Assembly (NCBI GenBank): GCA_002293145.1
Contig: DBCO01000038.1
Span: 1-54,478 of the forward strand
Origin: Akkermansiaceae bacterium UBA956
GTDB lineage: Bacteria > Verrucomicrobiota > Verrucomicrobiia > Verrucomicrobiales > Akkermansiaceae
DNA: 54,478 bases
Reading direction: 5' to 3'
A model generated the notes under the pieces. The model was not told the origin of the DNA. It saw only the letters and a program-made list of their open reading frames with translations, and did not search any database. The position numbers and the translations under genes were made by a program. Each line of letters opens with the position of its first letter. Position 1 is the first letter of the stretch. This document shows positions 54,028 to 54,478 of the stretch, in pieces.

Positions 54028-54236
54028 GGTGCGCACGCAGACTAAGAAGCTTCCGCGCATCGTGCAAGCCTGCAAAACCATTCATGAAAAATTCTTGTGA
54101 CAAATTATTTTCTTACAAAATCACTTTTTCCCTTGCCGCCAGTGATTTGCACCGCTAATCAACCACGCCCGCTTGCGATTTGCGCAATCGCGGAATTTCC
54201 CCCATCGGATCAATCACATAATAGAAACAACAAATC

Positions 54237-54478
54237 ATGGCTGCGAAAAAAGCTGCAAAGAAACCGGTCGCAAAACCCGCGTCAAAAACTTCTACCGCTA
54301 AAAAACCGGAAGCAAAGAAAGCTCCTGCCAAGCCCGCCGCAAAAGCTCCTGCTAAGCCCGCGGCGAAAGCTCCTGCTCTCGTGAAAAAAGCTGCAGCAGC
54401 AAAAGCCCCTGCTAAGCCCGCTGCGAAAGCCCCTGCTAAGCCCGCAGCGAAAGCTCCTGCCAAGCCCGCTGCGAAAGC
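54237..54478 (+). CDS. histone-like Lys/Ala/Pro-repeat protein (partial)
   Basis: From the ATG at 54237 to the window end 80 codons are seen: MAAKKAAKKPVAKPASK, then repeats of KAPAKPAA. The repeat is encoded by 24-base units. Such Lys/Ala/Pro-rich tails occur in bacterial histone H1-like proteins (AlgP type) that bind DNA. The gene continues beyond the window, so its C-terminal domain is unknown. Divergent from scpB, with about 210 bases between them. Confidence 0.8.
   Translation, partial: MAAKKAAKKPVAKPASKTSTAKKPEAKKAPAKPAAKAPAKPAAKAPALVKKAAAAKAPAKPAAKAPAKPAAKAPAKPAAK

Noticed and set aside
54155..54463. 102-codon Ala/Gly-rich frame on the minus strand.
   Set aside because: It is the antisense of the Lys/Ala/Pro repeat gene and only mirrors its composition.
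1..54478. CRISPR array, rRNA, insertion sequence with transposase, prophage integrase.
   Set aside because: No regularly spaced repeats, rRNA signature, DDE or tyrosine recombinase motifs were seen on reading through; small repeats at 45077 and 54300 are within coding sequence.

Overview
The window looks like a chromosomal segment of a Gram-negative bacterium of the PVC group, most likely Verrucomicrobiota. This is inferred from gene content: a Kdo transferase (so LPS), a GH106 rhamnosidase, a DUF4407 protein, a GYF/CD225 membrane protein, an H+-pyrophosphatase, a lysine/alanine/proline-rich histone-like protein, and few Shine-Dalgarno sites. No rRNA gene or marker was available to fix the lineage.

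Layout. 0-9.7 kb: clpB; a manganese island (mntA lipoprotein, ATPase, two permeases, all translationally coupled) divergent from its MntR repressor with an operator between them; a small membrane protein; an SRPBCC protein; ymdB-like phosphodiesterase and miaA. 9.8-17 kb: a three-gene ABC exporter-type operon, waaA, a GYF-CD225 protein and tlyA. 17-29 kb: a UvrD/PcrA helicase, a nucleotidyltransferase with a small upstream partner, hppA, a lipoprotein pair, a MoxR ATPase with a membrane partner, an SGNH hydrolase, DUF4407 and DCC proteins, and a small lipoprotein gene.

29.8-35 kb is an accessory region starting at tRNA-Ser(GCU). It holds a GIY-YIG pseudogene with two in-frame stops, about 0.9 kb of non-coding DNA, the ubiquitin gene described next, an AbiE type IV toxin-antitoxin pair whose toxin is interrupted by an in-frame TGA, and fragments of other genes.

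The most striking object is at 31155..32360: an exported, almost canonical eukaryotic ubiquitin (67 of 76 residues as in human ubiquitin, all seven lysines kept) fused directly to a C-terminal autotransporter-type beta-barrel. The Ala-x-Ala signal peptidase site falls exactly before ubiquitin Met1. The C-terminal Arg-Gly-Gly needed for conjugation is replaced and runs into the barrel linker. The architecture predicts ubiquitin held at the cell surface as an autotransporter passenger.

35-54.5 kb is mainly housekeeping: a sigma-54 activator with a degenerate receiver, upp, purE-purK, a large GH106 rhamnosidase, a sulfate-activation operon cysC-cysD-cysN invaded by a four-helix-bundle (S23-like) gene flanked by imperfect inverted repeats, a nuclease-pabB-gbsR-nusG paralogue group, polyprenyl synthase, murJ, queD, pheA-scpB, and the start of a histone-like KAPAKPAA-repeat protein cut by the window end.
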